From the NCBI GenBank assembly GCA_964634325.1, contig CAZWJF010000009.1:100526-164525 (forward strand): a DNA stretch of 64,000 nt, given 5' to 3'. The notes under the pieces are model-generated. The model was not told the DNA's origin. It was given only the letters and a program-made list of their open reading frames with translations, and did no database searches. Made by a program: the position numbers and the translations under genes. The stretch comes from JAJXWB01 sp964634325 (GTDB taxonomy: Bacteria; Pseudomonadota; Alphaproteobacteria; Rhizobiales; Beijerinckiaceae). Positions 27,342-36,090 of the stretch are shown here, piece after piece. Numbering within the stretch: the stretch's first letter is position 1; the number at the start of each line of letters is the position of its first letter.

Positions 27342-29156
27342 ATGGCCAGCGACGCGAAAAAATCCATCCGCATCGGCGGCGCCTCGGGCTATTGGGGCGA
27401 TTCGAACGCCGCGCCCGCGCAACTCGTCGACAAGGGGAACATCGACTATCTCGTTTTCGATTATCTCGCCGAAGTGACGATGGCGATCCTCGCCAAACTC
27501 AAGAGCCGCAAGGACGATCAGGGCTACGCGCACGATTTCGTCTACGGCGTGATGAAGCCGCTGATCAAGAAGATCGCTGACAAGAAGATCAAGGTCATCG
27601 CCAACGCCGGCGGCGTCAATCTGGAAGCGTGCCGCAAGGCGCTCGAACAGGTGGCGCAGGAAGCGGGCGTCACGCTGAAGATCGGCACCGTCGAGGGCGA
27701 CAATCTCCTCGCGCGCGAAGACGAATTGCGCGCGATGGACATCAAGGAAATGCAGTCCGGCGCGCCGCCGCCGGCCAAACTGATGAGCGTCAACGCCTAT
27801 CTTGGCGCCTTTCCGATCGCCGCCGCGCTCGACGCCGGCGCCGATATCGTCCTCACCGGCCGCTGCGTGGATTCGGCCGTCTCGCTCGCGCCCCTCATCC
27901 ATGAATTCGGGTGGAAGCCGACTGATTACGATCTGCTCGCGCAAGGCTCGCTCTGCGGCCATCTGCTCGAGTGCGGCGCGCAGGTCACGGGCGGCAATTT
28001 CACCGATTGGAAAGACGTGGAAGCCGGTTGGGAAGATGTCGGCTGGCCGGTGGCGGAATGCTTCGCCGACGGGTCCTTCATCGTCACCAAGCCCGAAGGC
28101 ACGGGCGGCGCTGTCACGCCGCTGACCGTGGCCGAACAGATGCTCTACGAGATCGGCGATCCAGCCGCCTACATTCTGCCCGACGTCGTATGCGATTTCA
28201 CCGGCGTGACGATGGTTCCGGACGGCGCGGATCGCGTGCGCGTCGCCGGCGCCAAAGGCCGGACGCCCACCCGCACCTACAAGGTTTCCGCGACTTATCC
28301 CGGCGGCTTCCGTCTTGTCTCTTCATCGGTGATCGCCGGCTACGACGCGCCTCTGAAAGCGCGGCGCGTCGCCGCGGCGGTGCTCAATCGCGTCGGCAAG
28401 ATGCTCGCCGACGCCGGCCTCGCGCCTTTCGGCGACGTCGCCGTCGACGTCATCGGCGACGAGGCGCTCTACGGCGCCAGCGCCGATCCGCGCCGCACGC
28501 CGCCGCGCGAAGTCGTGTTGCGCGTCTGCGTGCAGCACGCACGCCCGGAAGCCTGCGAATTATTCGCCAAGGAGAGCGTCGGCACGGCGCTGGCCATGAC
28601 GACCGGGCGTTGCGCCATCGACGCCGGACGCCCGTCCGCCTCGCCGATGGTGCGACTTTACTCGTTCCTGATCGACAAGGCGTTCGTGAAGATTTCCGTA
28701 CGTCTCGACGGCGCCGAGATTCCGTTCGCGCCGTTCCTGCCTCCGAAAGACCACGTCGATGTCGTTACGCATCCGACGGTCGCGGACACGCCGCTGCCGG
28801 CCGGCCGACGTATCGAGGTTCCGCTCGTCAGGCTTGCGGTCGCGCGCTCCGGCGACAAGGGCGACGGCTCGAACATCGGCGTGATCGCGCGCAGGCCGGA
28901 CTATTGGCCAGCGATTCGCGCCAGCCTCACGGCCGATGCGGTGAAGGCCTATTTTGCGCATTACGCGAAGGGCGAAGTCCAGCGGTTCGACTTGCCCGGC
29001 GTGCACGCGGTCAATTTCCTGCTGCACAACAGCCTCGGCGGCGGCGGCACGTCGTCGGTCCGGCTCGACACGCAAGCCAAGACCTTCGGGCAATTGCTGC
29101 TGTCGATCCCCGTATCGGTGCCGGAGGCCTGGAGTAACGAACTCGGCGCGGCTTGA
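27342..29156 (+). CDS. AtuA family protein (DUF1446, acyclic terpene utilisation-like)
   Basis: A 604-aa protein with an N-terminal DUF1446/AtuA domain (about 1-450): IRIGGASGYWGDSNAAPAQL, IKVIANAGGVN, TVEGDNLL and DIVLTGRCVDSAVSLAPLIHEF. A C-terminal AtuA-like domain (about 490-600) has RLAVARSGDKGDGSNIGVIAR and FLLHNSLGGGGTSS. AtuA belongs to the acyclic terpene (citronellol/geraniol) utilisation system of Pseudomonas but its reaction is undefined. Here it heads a plus-strand run with a thioesterase, an acyl-CoA ligase and an acyl-CoA dehydrogenase. A clear AGGGAAGAA site precedes the ATG. Terpene use is not proven. Confidence 0.85.
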   Translation: MASDAKKSIRIGGASGYWGDSNAAPAQLVDKGNIDYLVFDYLAEVTMAILAKLKSRKDDQGYAHDFVYGVMKPLIKKIADKKIKVIANAGGVNLEACRKALEQVAQEAGVTLKIGTVEGDNLLAREDELRAMDIKEMQSGAPPPAKLMSVNAYLGAFPIAAALDAGADIVLTGRCVDSAVSLAPLIHEFGWKPTDYDLLAQGSLCGHLLECGAQVTGGNFTDWKDVEAGWEDVGWPVAECFADGSFIVTKPEGTGGAVTPLTVAEQMLYEIGDPAAYILPDVVCDFTGVTMVPDGADRVRVAGAKGRTPTRTYKVSATYPGGFRLVSSSVIAGYDAPLKARRVAAAVLNRVGKMLADAGLAPFGDVAVDVIGDEALYGASADPRRTPPREVVLRVCVQHARPEACELFAKESVGTALAMTTGRCAIDAGRPSASPMVRLYSFLIDKAFVKISVRLDGAEIPFAPFLPPKDHVDVVTHPTVADTPLPAGRRIEVPLVRLAVARSGDKGDGSNIGVIARRPDYWPAIRASLTADAVKAYFAHYAKGEVQRFDLPGVHAVNFLLHNSLGGGGTSSVRLDTQAKTFGQLLLSIPVSVPEAWSNELGAA

Positions 29157-29228
29157 TCTGTCGCAATTTCATCGGAGCGGCCGAGGGCTATCAGATCGCC
29201 CCGGTCGCAATGGAGCCGATGAGGACAG

Positions 29229-29681
29229 ATGTCGACGCCTGAGATCGCTGCGTCCCCCACGTTTTCAGTGACGCGGAAAATCCGTTTCGGTCACACCGAT
29301 TCGGCAGGCATCGTCTATTACCCGCATTATTTCGACATGTTCAACGGCGTGGTCGAGGACTTCTTCGACGATTGCGTCGGCGCGTCGTTTCAGGCGATGC
29401 GTGCGGCCCATTCGGTCGTCACGCCGCTGCGAAACGTGGAGGCGGATTTCGTCGCGCCATGCCGCATCGGCGACAAGCTCGACCTGTCGCTGACGCTGGT
29501 CGAACGCGGACGCACGTCGCTGAAATTGCGGATCGACGGCGCCGTCGACGGCAGCCCGCGCCTGCGCGCCAAACTCGCCATCGTCTTCGTCTCGACGGTC
29601 GACGGGCGGGCGGTCGAGCCGCCGGCTCCGGTCGCCGCGCGGCTGAAGGAGCTCGCCGCCGCCGGCTGCGCGGGGCGCTGA
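29229..29681 (+). CDS. 4-Hydroxybenzoyl-CoA thioesterase-like hotdog thioesterase
   Basis: A 150-aa hotdog-fold acyl-CoA thioesterase. The motif FGHTDSAGIVYYPHYFDMFN contains the catalytic Asp of the 4HBT-I group. The rest follows the YbgC/4HBT pattern, including SVVTPLRNVEADFVAPCRIGDKL. It probably hydrolyses an acyl-CoA formed in the surrounding catabolic island. It starts 72 nt after the AtuA-like stop with GAGGACAG before the ATG. Confidence 0.87.
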   Translation: MSTPEIAASPTFSVTRKIRFGHTDSAGIVYYPHYFDMFNGVVEDFFDDCVGASFQAMRAAHSVVTPLRNVEADFVAPCRIGDKLDLSLTLVERGRTSLKLRIDGAVDGSPRLRAKLAIVFVSTVDGRAVEPPAPVAARLKELAAAGCAGR

Positions 29682-29722
29682 TCACGCGTGTCGGCCGCCG
29701 TCCTGGCCCGTAAATGTTGGAT

Positions 29723-29750
29723 TTGCGCCGTCTCCGAAATTTGTTATGAT
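29723..29750 (+). promoter_or_regulatory. Candidate sigma-70 type promoter upstream of the acyl-CoA ligase
   Basis: TTGCGC (29723-29728) and TATGAT (29745-29750) are separated by 16 nt within an unusually AT-rich intergenic patch. This would give a transcript start about 65 nt before the TTG start of the ligase. Prediction from sequence only. Confidence 0.4.
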
Positions 29751-29821
29751 TCATACCTAATTGCGCCGTCGCCGCTGTGCGGACAGGAGAGCGCAAGGGT
29801 CGAATCGAACGGGAGGCGAGA

Positions 29822-31489
29822 TTGTCCGAGCCGCTGGCCGCGACGCCCTATGCCGCAAAACCCTGGCTGGCGCTCTATACGCAGGGCCTACCGAAGCGGA
29901 TCGCGCCGGCGCATGGCGACGCTCTTTCCATGTTTCGCGCCGCCGTCGCGCGCGCGGCGGACAGACCGGCGCTGATCTATTTCGACGGCGCGCTGTCGTA
30001 CCGCGACCTCGACCGCATGAGCGACGCGCTTGCGGCCGTGCTCGTCGCACGCGGCTTTGCGGCCGGCGATCGCCTCGCGATCTACATGCAGAACATGCCG
30101 CAATTCCTGATCGCCGCGCTCGGCGCATGGAAGGCGGGCGGCGTCGCGGTTCCCATCAATCCCATGAACCGCGAGCGCGAGCTGACGCTGATCTTTCAGG
30201 ACGCGCAGCCCAAGGCGCTCGTTTGCCTCGATACTCTTTGTGCAGAAGTCGTCGACATCCTCCCGGCCGCGGTCGCGCGCCCCGCGATCGTGCTGACGAC
30301 CTCACCCCTCGACCTCCAGACCCGCAACGACGCGCGCGTCCTGCCGCACGCGCGAGCAGCGACCCCGGGCGGCGCGGAAGATTTGCTCGCCGCCATCGCC
30401 GCGCACCAGGACGCGCCGCCGGCGCAGACCTCGCCCACACCCGACGACATCGCCTTCCTCGTCTACACCTCGGGCACGACGGGACTGCCGAAAGCGGCGA
30501 TGAACACCCACGCCAACGTCGCCTTCAACGCGCAGGCGATCGCCGACTGGTATTCCTTGCAGGACGGCGACGCCATTCTCGGGATGGCGCCGCTGTTTCA
30601 CGTCACGGGCCTGATCGCGCATGTCGCCATGTCCTGGCGGCTCGCCGCGCCGCTCATCCTGTCCTTCCGCTTCGATCCGGGCGTCGTGCTTGAAGCGCTC
30701 GCCGAGCGGCGGCCCGCCTATATGGTCAGCGCGATCACCGCCTTCATCGCGCTGCTCAATCATGCCGACTGCACGGCCGACAAATTCGCGAGCCTCAAGG
30801 CCGTCGTCTCGGGCGGCGCGCCGATCCCGCCCGCCGTCGTCGACGAATTTCGCGCGCGCACCGGCCATTACATTCACAACGGCTATGGCCTGACCGAGAC
30901 CAACGCCGGCGTGATCGCCGTGCCGCACAAGGTTGTCGCTCCGGTCGATCCGGCCAGCGGCGCGCTGGCGATCGGCGTTCCGAAATTCAACGCCGACGTC
31001 TGGATCGCCGACGAGACGGGCGCGCCCGCGCCGGTCGGGCAGCCCGGCGAAATCGTCGTCAGCGGGCCGAGCGTCTCGCCGGGCTATTGGCGCAAGCCGG
31101 CCGAGACTGCGGACGCGATGCGCGGCGACGGTTTCCGCACCGGCGACGTCGCGTTCATGGACGAGCGCGGCTGGTTCTATATCGTCGATCGCAAGAAGGA
31201 CATGATCGTCGCATCGGGCTTCAAGGTCTGGCCGCGCGAGGTGGAGGACGTGCTCTACATGCATCCTGCGGTGCGCGAGGCCGCCGTGATCGGCGTCAAG
31301 GACGCCTATCGCGGCGAGACGGTCAAGGCCGTGGTCAGTCTGCGGCCCGGCGCGCAAGCGACGCGGGAAGAGCTCGTCGAGCATTGCCGCGCGAAAATGG
31401 CCGCCTACAAAAGACCGCAGGACATCGAGATCGTCGACGACCTGCCCAAGACCGTGACCGGCAAGATTTTGCGGCGCATGCTGCGCTGA
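29822..31489 (+). CDS. AMP-dependent acyl-CoA synthetase/ligase
   Basis: A 555-aa adenylate-forming enzyme that activates a carboxylic acid to its CoA thioester. Motifs in order: the P-loop-like FLVYTSGTTGLPKAAMNTH, NGYGLTETNAGVIAVP, DGFRTGDVAFMDERGWFYIVDRKKDMI, and the C-terminal catalytic lysine in PKTVTGKILRRML. Substrate is probably a medium or long fatty or aromatic acid. I propose the TTG at 29822 as start because GGGAGGCGAG ends just before it; a GTG at 29777 would add 15 residues rich in Arg and Glu. Confidence 0.87.
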   Translation: MSEPLAATPYAAKPWLALYTQGLPKRIAPAHGDALSMFRAAVARAADRPALIYFDGALSYRDLDRMSDALAAVLVARGFAAGDRLAIYMQNMPQFLIAALGAWKAGGVAVPINPMNRERELTLIFQDAQPKALVCLDTLCAEVVDILPAAVARPAIVLTTSPLDLQTRNDARVLPHARAATPGGAEDLLAAIAAHQDAPPAQTSPTPDDIAFLVYTSGTTGLPKAAMNTHANVAFNAQAIADWYSLQDGDAILGMAPLFHVTGLIAHVAMSWRLAAPLILSFRFDPGVVLEALAERRPAYMVSAITAFIALLNHADCTADKFASLKAVVSGGAPIPPAVVDEFRARTGHYIHNGYGLTETNAGVIAVPHKVVAPVDPASGALAIGVPKFNADVWIADETGAPAPVGQPGEIVVSGPSVSPGYWRKPAETADAMRGDGFRTGDVAFMDERGWFYIVDRKKDMIVASGFKVWPREVEDVLYMHPAVREAAVIGVKDAYRGETVKAVVSLRPGAQATREELVEHCRAKMAAYKRPQDIEIVDDLPKTVTGKILRRMLR

Positions 31490-31522
31490 ATCCGAGACAG
31501 ACCTACTCGACTGGAGCCTGAG

Positions 31523-33310
31523 ATGACCTATCGCGCGCCTGTTTCCGACATGATCTTTGCGATGAACCACGCAGCCGGCCTGCAAAGCGGGATCGAGAGC
31601 GGCGTGTACGCCGATCTTGCGGACGGCATGGCCGAGACGATGCTCAACGAGGCCGCGAAATTTGCCGAGAACGTTCTCAATCCCCTGCATCGCGACGGAG
31701 ACCGCATCGGCGCGAAGTGGGCGGACGGAGTCGTCACGACGCCGCCCGGCTGGATCGACGCCTATCGCCAGTTCGTCGAGGGCGGCTGGCAGAGCATGAC
31801 TGGCGGCGCCGGCCACGGCGGGATGGGTCTGCCGCAGGTGCTGCTGGCGGGCTGTCTCGACATGTGGAGCGCCGCCAACATGGCCTTCATGCTCGGTCCC
31901 GTGCTCACCTTCGGCGCGATCGACGCGCTGGAGGCTCATGCGTCGGACGAGATCAAGCACACCTATCTCGAGAAGATGATCTCCGGCGTCTGGCCGGCGA
32001 CCATGAACCTGACCGAGCCCGGCGCCGGCTCCGACCTGAACCCGCTGCGCACAAAGGCCGAGCGCCAGCCGGATGGAACCTACAGGATTTCCGGGCAGAA
32101 GATTTTCATCACCTACGGCGAGCACGATATGGCGGAGAACATCGTCCACCTCGTGCTTGCGCGCCTGCCGGATGCGCCGGGGGGGACAAAGGGCATCTCG
32201 CTGTTCGTCGTGCCGAAGTTTCTGGTGAACGCCGACGGTTCGCTTGGCGCGCGCAACGACGTGCGCTGCGCCGGCATCGAACACAAGATGGGCATTCACG
32301 GATCGCCGACCTGCATCATGGTCTATGGCGACGCCGGCGGCGCCACGGGCTATCTCGTCGGCGAGGAGAACAAGGGGCTGGCCTGCATGTTCACGATGAT
32401 GAACGACGCACGGCTCGCCACCGGCCTGCAGGGCGTCGCCATCGGCGAGGCCTCGTATCAGCATGCGCTGGCCTACGCGCAGGAGCGAAAGCAGGGCCGC
32501 GCCGAAGGCGCTCCCGGATTAGCGCCGATCATCGCCCATCCAGACGTCAAGCGTATGCTGATGACCATGAAGGCGCTGACCGAGAGCGCGCGGGCGATCT
32601 GCTATCTCACCGCCGGCGTGATCGACCGCTCGCGTCGCGAAGCCGACCCCGCCGCGCGCAAGGCGGCTGGCGATCGCGCCGGCCTGCTGACGCCCATCGC
32701 CAAGGCCTATTCCGGCGACATCGGCAACGAAGTGTCCTCGCTCGGCGTGCAGGTTCATGGCGGCATGGGCTTCATCGAGGAGACGGGCGCGGCGCAGTTC
32801 ATGCGCGATTCCCGCATCATCTCGATTTACGAAGGCACGAACGGCATCCAGGCGATCGACCTCGTCACGCGCAAGCTGCCGCTCTCCGGCGGCGCCGTGA
32901 TTCGCGCCGAAATCGCCGACATGCGCGCCGTTGCGGAAGCCCTGCGCGCGACCAACGATCCGGCGTTCGGCGCGAGCGCGCAGCGTCTCGCGGAAGCGAT
33001 CGACGCGTTCGATCGCGCGACCGCTTTCATGCTCGACAAGGTCGCCAGCGCGCCGCAGGACGCGCTGGCTGGCGCGACGCCCTATCTGCGGCTGTTCGGC
33101 CTCGTTCGCGGCGGCGCCTCGCTCGGCGCCATTGCGCTAGCCGCCCATGCCGCGCGCGTCGCCGGCGAGAGCGCGCCGACCCATGCGAGCCGCATCGCTG
33201 TCGCGCGCTTCTTCGCCGAGAATATCGTGACGGGCGCGGGCGGACTCGAGACGGCGATCGTCGGCGCGGCGGAGTCGGTTCTGTCGGCGGACATCGCGCT
33301 CGCGATGTGA
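31523..33310 (+). CDS. Acyl-CoA dehydrogenase, DmdC-like (3-methylmercaptopropionyl-CoA dehydrogenase type)
   Basis: A 595-aa long-form acyl-CoA dehydrogenase with an extra C-terminal domain, as in DmdC/AcdA-type enzymes. Visible are the N-terminal MTYRAPVSDMIFAMNH, the FAD/substrate segment PATMNLTEPGAGSDLNPLRTKA, KMGIHGSPTC, and the catalytic base region ISIYEGTNGIQAIDL. It likely oxidises the acyl-CoA made by the adjacent ligase, 33 nt upstream. DmdC itself acts in dimethylsulfoniopropionate demethylation, but this paralogous family is broad, so the true substrate is open. Confidence 0.86.
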   Translation: MTYRAPVSDMIFAMNHAAGLQSGIESGVYADLADGMAETMLNEAAKFAENVLNPLHRDGDRIGAKWADGVVTTPPGWIDAYRQFVEGGWQSMTGGAGHGGMGLPQVLLAGCLDMWSAANMAFMLGPVLTFGAIDALEAHASDEIKHTYLEKMISGVWPATMNLTEPGAGSDLNPLRTKAERQPDGTYRISGQKIFITYGEHDMAENIVHLVLARLPDAPGGTKGISLFVVPKFLVNADGSLGARNDVRCAGIEHKMGIHGSPTCIMVYGDAGGATGYLVGEENKGLACMFTMMNDARLATGLQGVAIGEASYQHALAYAQERKQGRAEGAPGLAPIIAHPDVKRMLMTMKALTESARAICYLTAGVIDRSRREADPAARKAAGDRAGLLTPIAKAYSGDIGNEVSSLGVQVHGGMGFIEETGAAQFMRDSRIISIYEGTNGIQAIDLVTRKLPLSGGAVIRAEIADMRAVAEALRATNDPAFGASAQRLAEAIDAFDRATAFMLDKVASAPQDALAGATPYLRLFGLVRGGASLGAIALAAHAARVAGESAPTHASRIAVARFFAENIVTGAGGLETAIVGAAESVLSADIALAM

Positions 33311-33360
33311 CGAAAACGTAGTGAACGAAACCTTTTCGATACCAATCCTGCCTTAGACTG

Positions 33361-33382
33361 CCGCCTCGTTCCACCGAGGCGG
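33361..33382. terminator. Hairpin just upstream of the TTG start of the SDR gene
   Basis: CCGCCTCG (33361-33368) and CGAGGCGG (33375-33382) form a perfect 8-bp stem with loop TTCCAC. It lies 51 nt after the dehydrogenase stop and 6 nt before the next TTG start, so the right arm overlaps where a ribosome-binding site for that gene would sit (GAGGCGGG). It could terminate the acyl-CoA operon or limit translation of the SDR. Confidence 0.45.
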
Positions 33383-33388
33383 GCTCTC

Positions 33389-34063
33389 TTGCAAGTCGAT
33401 CTGTCGGGCAGGGTTGCGCTGGTGACAGGCGCGAGCAGGGGCATCGGCGCCGCCGTTGCGTTCGCTCTGGGCTCCGCCGGCGCGAGAGTGGTCGGTGTCT
33501 CTCGAGCGCAGGGCGTCGACCTGCTCGATCGCGACAGCCGCGCAAAGCTCGATGCGGATGTCGACATCCTCGTGAACTGCGCCGGCATGCAGGCGTCGTC
33601 TCCGGCGCTCGACTATCGGCTCGATATCTGGGACCGCGAAATCGAGATCAATCTGACGGCGATGTTCGATCTCGCGCGTCGCGCCGCGCCCTTCATGATC
33701 GCGCGCGGCTGGGGGCGCATCGTCAATTTCACGAGCATTGCGGGAATTCAGGGCACGCGCGGAATCGTCGGCTATTCGGTCGCCAAGGCCGGCGTGATCG
33801 AACTGACCAAATGCCTCAGCAACGAATGGAGCCCTCACGGCGTCACGGTCAATTGCGTCGCGCCCGGTTACATCGAAACCGAGATGCTGAGGCCCCTGAC
33901 CGGCAACCCCGCCGCGGCTGAGACGACCAAAGGACGAATCCCGATCGGACGGTTCGGCGCGCCTGAAGAAGTGGCGAGCGCGGTCCTGTATCTGTGCAGC
34001 AATGAATCGAAATACATCACCGGCGTCACGCTGCCGGTCGATGGAGGATGGATGGCGAGATGA
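33389..34063 (+). CDS. Short-chain dehydrogenase/reductase (KduD/FabG-like)
   Basis: A 224-aa SDR with LVTGASRGIGAAVA, NCAGMQ, catalytic Ser in NFTSIAGIQ, Tyr/Lys in GYSVAKAGVIELT, and the standard C-terminal YITGVTLPVDGGW. Pattern and size resemble KduD-type sugar-acid and FabG-type reductases. The start is TTG at 33389, with no in-frame ATG near the conserved start. The stop overlaps the radical SAM ATG as ATGA, tying it to the polysaccharide cluster. Confidence 0.85.
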   Translation: MQVDLSGRVALVTGASRGIGAAVAFALGSAGARVVGVSRAQGVDLLDRDSRAKLDADVDILVNCAGMQASSPALDYRLDIWDREIEINLTAMFDLARRAAPFMIARGWGRIVNFTSIAGIQGTRGIVGYSVAKAGVIELTKCLSNEWSPHGVTVNCVAPGYIETEMLRPLTGNPAAAETTKGRIPIGRFGAPEEVASAVLYLCSNESKYITGVTLPVDGGWMAR

Positions 34064-35100
34064 AGATTCAAACGATCGACCTTCGGCATAACAAGCGGGT
34101 CAATCTCGGCGAGGCGGCCCCGTTGCCCGCGCCGTTTTCGCTGTACCTCGAGCCAACCAGCCTGTGCAACATGCGCTGCGAATTCTGCCCGACCGGCGAT
34201 GCGAACCTGCGCAAGCAGCGCCCTAACGGCATGATGGATCTGGCGCTGGTCGACAAGCTCGTCGCCGATATCAAGGATTGGGGGATCCAGCTTCGCCGCA
34301 TCAATCTCTACAAGGACGGCGAGCCTACGCTGCACAAGCAATTCGTGGAGATCGTCGAGACCCTCAAACGGGGCGCCGTTGCCCGAGAATTGTGGACCAA
34401 GACGAACGGCCTGCTGCTGAACCCCGATCTCAACCAGCGGCTGATCGGAAGCGGACTCGACATGATCGGCGTGTCGATCAACGCGGTCAGCGGCGACGGC
34501 TACATGCGGGTGACGCGCACGAAACTCGATTACGACAGACTCGTCGCCGGCGTGACAGACCTGTGCGAGCGCGCAAAGTCGGCGAATGTCCGCGTCCTCG
34601 TGAAGATCGCGGATTCGGGCTTCACGCCGGAGGAAATCCAGAAATTCCATTCGGACTTCGCAGCGGCGCAATATCTGTCGGTCGAGCAATTGCACGGCTG
34701 GGCCGCGTCCGACGCCAAGGACTGGACGCTCGGCACGAACCCCACGACATTCGAGGGCGCTGCGCTGACCGACAAGATCGCGTGCCCGCTCCCCTTCTTC
34801 ATGCTCGCTGTCAACTGGAACGGAACGGTCGGCCTGTGCAACGACGACTGGCTGCACGCCACATTGTGCGGCGATCTGCGCAAGCAGTCTCTGAAGGACA
34901 TCTGGCACGGCGAGGAGTTGCGCAAGCTGCGTCTCATGCATCTCGAGGACCGTCGCCGGGAGAACGGGGCCTGTGGCAATTGCAGCAACCTGCGCACGCT
35001 GCCGGACAACATCGACGCTCATCGCCTCGGCATCTGGAAGCGGATGCACGAGCGCAGCGAGGCAGAGGCGGGGAGCGACGCCGGCAGGATCGCGGTGTAG
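34060..35100 (+). CDS. Radical SAM/SPASM domain protein in surface-glycan cluster
   Basis: A 346-aa radical SAM protein. The cluster motif CNMRCEFC (CxxxCxxC) sits in EPTSLCNMRCEFCPTGD, followed by INLYKDGEPTLHKQF. A SPASM-like C-terminal region has further cysteines: ACPLPFFMLAVNWNGTVGLCNDDW and ENGACGNCSNL, which could hold an auxiliary Fe-S cluster. Relatives act on peptides or sugars; the substrate is unknown. The start chosen forms ATGA with the upstream SDR; both may modify the same sugar. Confidence 0.85.
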   Translation: MKIQTIDLRHNKRVNLGEAAPLPAPFSLYLEPTSLCNMRCEFCPTGDANLRKQRPNGMMDLALVDKLVADIKDWGIQLRRINLYKDGEPTLHKQFVEIVETLKRGAVARELWTKTNGLLLNPDLNQRLIGSGLDMIGVSINAVSGDGYMRVTRTKLDYDRLVAGVTDLCERAKSANVRVLVKIADSGFTPEEIQKFHSDFAAAQYLSVEQLHGWAASDAKDWTLGTNPTTFEGAALTDKIACPLPFFMLAVNWNGTVGLCNDDWLHATLCGDLRKQSLKDIWHGEELRKLRLMHLEDRRRENGACGNCSNLRTLPDNIDAHRLGIWKRMHERSEAEAGSDAGRIAV

Positions 35101-35112
35101 GCCCGCAACGCG

Positions 35113-36078
35113 TCAGAAGTTGATGCGTTCCTTCTCGATCACGAGCGGAAAATTGCGCGCGTAGTTCAGCAAGAGGCCAATGTATTCTCCGACGACGCCG
35201 AGCGCGAAGAGCTGTATCGAACTCAGGAAGAACACCGCGATCAGAACCGGCGCGACCCCGATCGGAAAGCTGTTCCAGAAGAGCAGCTTGACGATGAGGT
35301 AGACCAACCCGGCCGCGAAACTGAGCAACGACGCGAAAAAGCCGAGAAACGTCATCAGCCGCAGCGGCGCGCGCGAGGAAGTCGACAGGCCGACAAGCGC
35401 GTAGTCTGCGAGCGAATACAGCGTGTAGCTGGAGCGCCCGTGCCGGCGGGGCGGCTGTTCGTATTCGACGAATGCGCGCTCGAACCCGACTTCCATCACG
35501 AGGCCCCGGAAGTAGGGTTCCGGTTCGTTGAGGGCGCGCATGGCGTCGATCACGCAGCGATCGTAGAGCCCGTATCCCATGTAATGCGGGATTTGTTCGA
35601 TCTTCGACAGCCGCCGGATGAGCCAGTAGAAGGCGCTGCGCGCGAGCCCCAGAAGCGGATTCTCGGGCATCGGCTTCTTGACCGCGATGACGGTCTTGGC
35701 GCCCTGTCGCCACAGGCGAACCATTTCGGGGATGAGCGACGGCGGGGTCTGCAGGTCGGCCAGGACGGGCACGACCGCGTCGCCGCTCGCCAGAAGCGTC
35801 GCGTGGAACGGCGACCGCTGCGGCCCGAAATTGCGGGAATTGACGATCACCTTGACGCGCTTGTCGCCGGCGGCGATCTCCCGCAGCAGATCGACCGTAC
35901 GGTCGCGCGAGCAATTGTCGATGAAGATGTGCTCGTAGGAGACGTCCGCCAGGTCGCGCGCCATGACGTCGCGGACGCTCTCGTAGCAGGCGACGATGCC
36001 GCCTTCCTCATTGTAGCAGGGCGTGACGATGCTCAGGACGGGCATGGACGAAGGCTCGGTAGCGTAAGCGCGCACCAT
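35113..36078 (-). CDS. Polyprenyl-phosphate family 2 glycosyltransferase (GtrB/DPM1-like)
   Basis: A 321-aa GT2 enzyme anchored in the inner membrane by two C-terminal helices (around residues 245-270 and 278-305). GT-A motifs are SIVTPCYNEEGGI, FIDNCSRDRT and the DxD-like VPVLADLQTPPSL. Such enzymes transfer a sugar to undecaprenyl phosphate for flipping by a GtrA-type protein, and a GtrA is encoded 8 kb away in the same cluster. An internal ATG at 36045 (MPVLSIVTP) is an alternative start, since neither ATG has a strong ribosome-binding site. Confidence 0.87.
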   Translation of the reverse strand: MVRAYATEPSSMPVLSIVTPCYNEEGGIVACYESVRDVMARDLADVSYEHIFIDNCSRDRTVDLLREIAAGDKRVKVIVNSRNFGPQRSPFHATLLASGDAVVPVLADLQTPPSLIPEMVRLWRQGAKTVIAVKKPMPENPLLGLARSAFYWLIRRLSKIEQIPHYMGYGLYDRCVIDAMRALNEPEPYFRGLVMEVGFERAFVEYEQPPRRHGRSSYTLYSLADYALVGLSTSSRAPLRLMTFLGFFASLLSFAAGLVYLIVKLLFWNSFPIGVAPVLIAVFFLSSIQLFALGVVGEYIGLLLNYARNFPLVIEKERINF

Positions 36079-36090
36079 GCCGGATCATCA

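Noticed and set aside
30302..32464. 720-codon minus-strand frame opposite the acyl-CoA ligase and dehydrogenase
   Set aside because: Shadow of two well-supported plus-strand enzymes; no coherent domain can be read in it.
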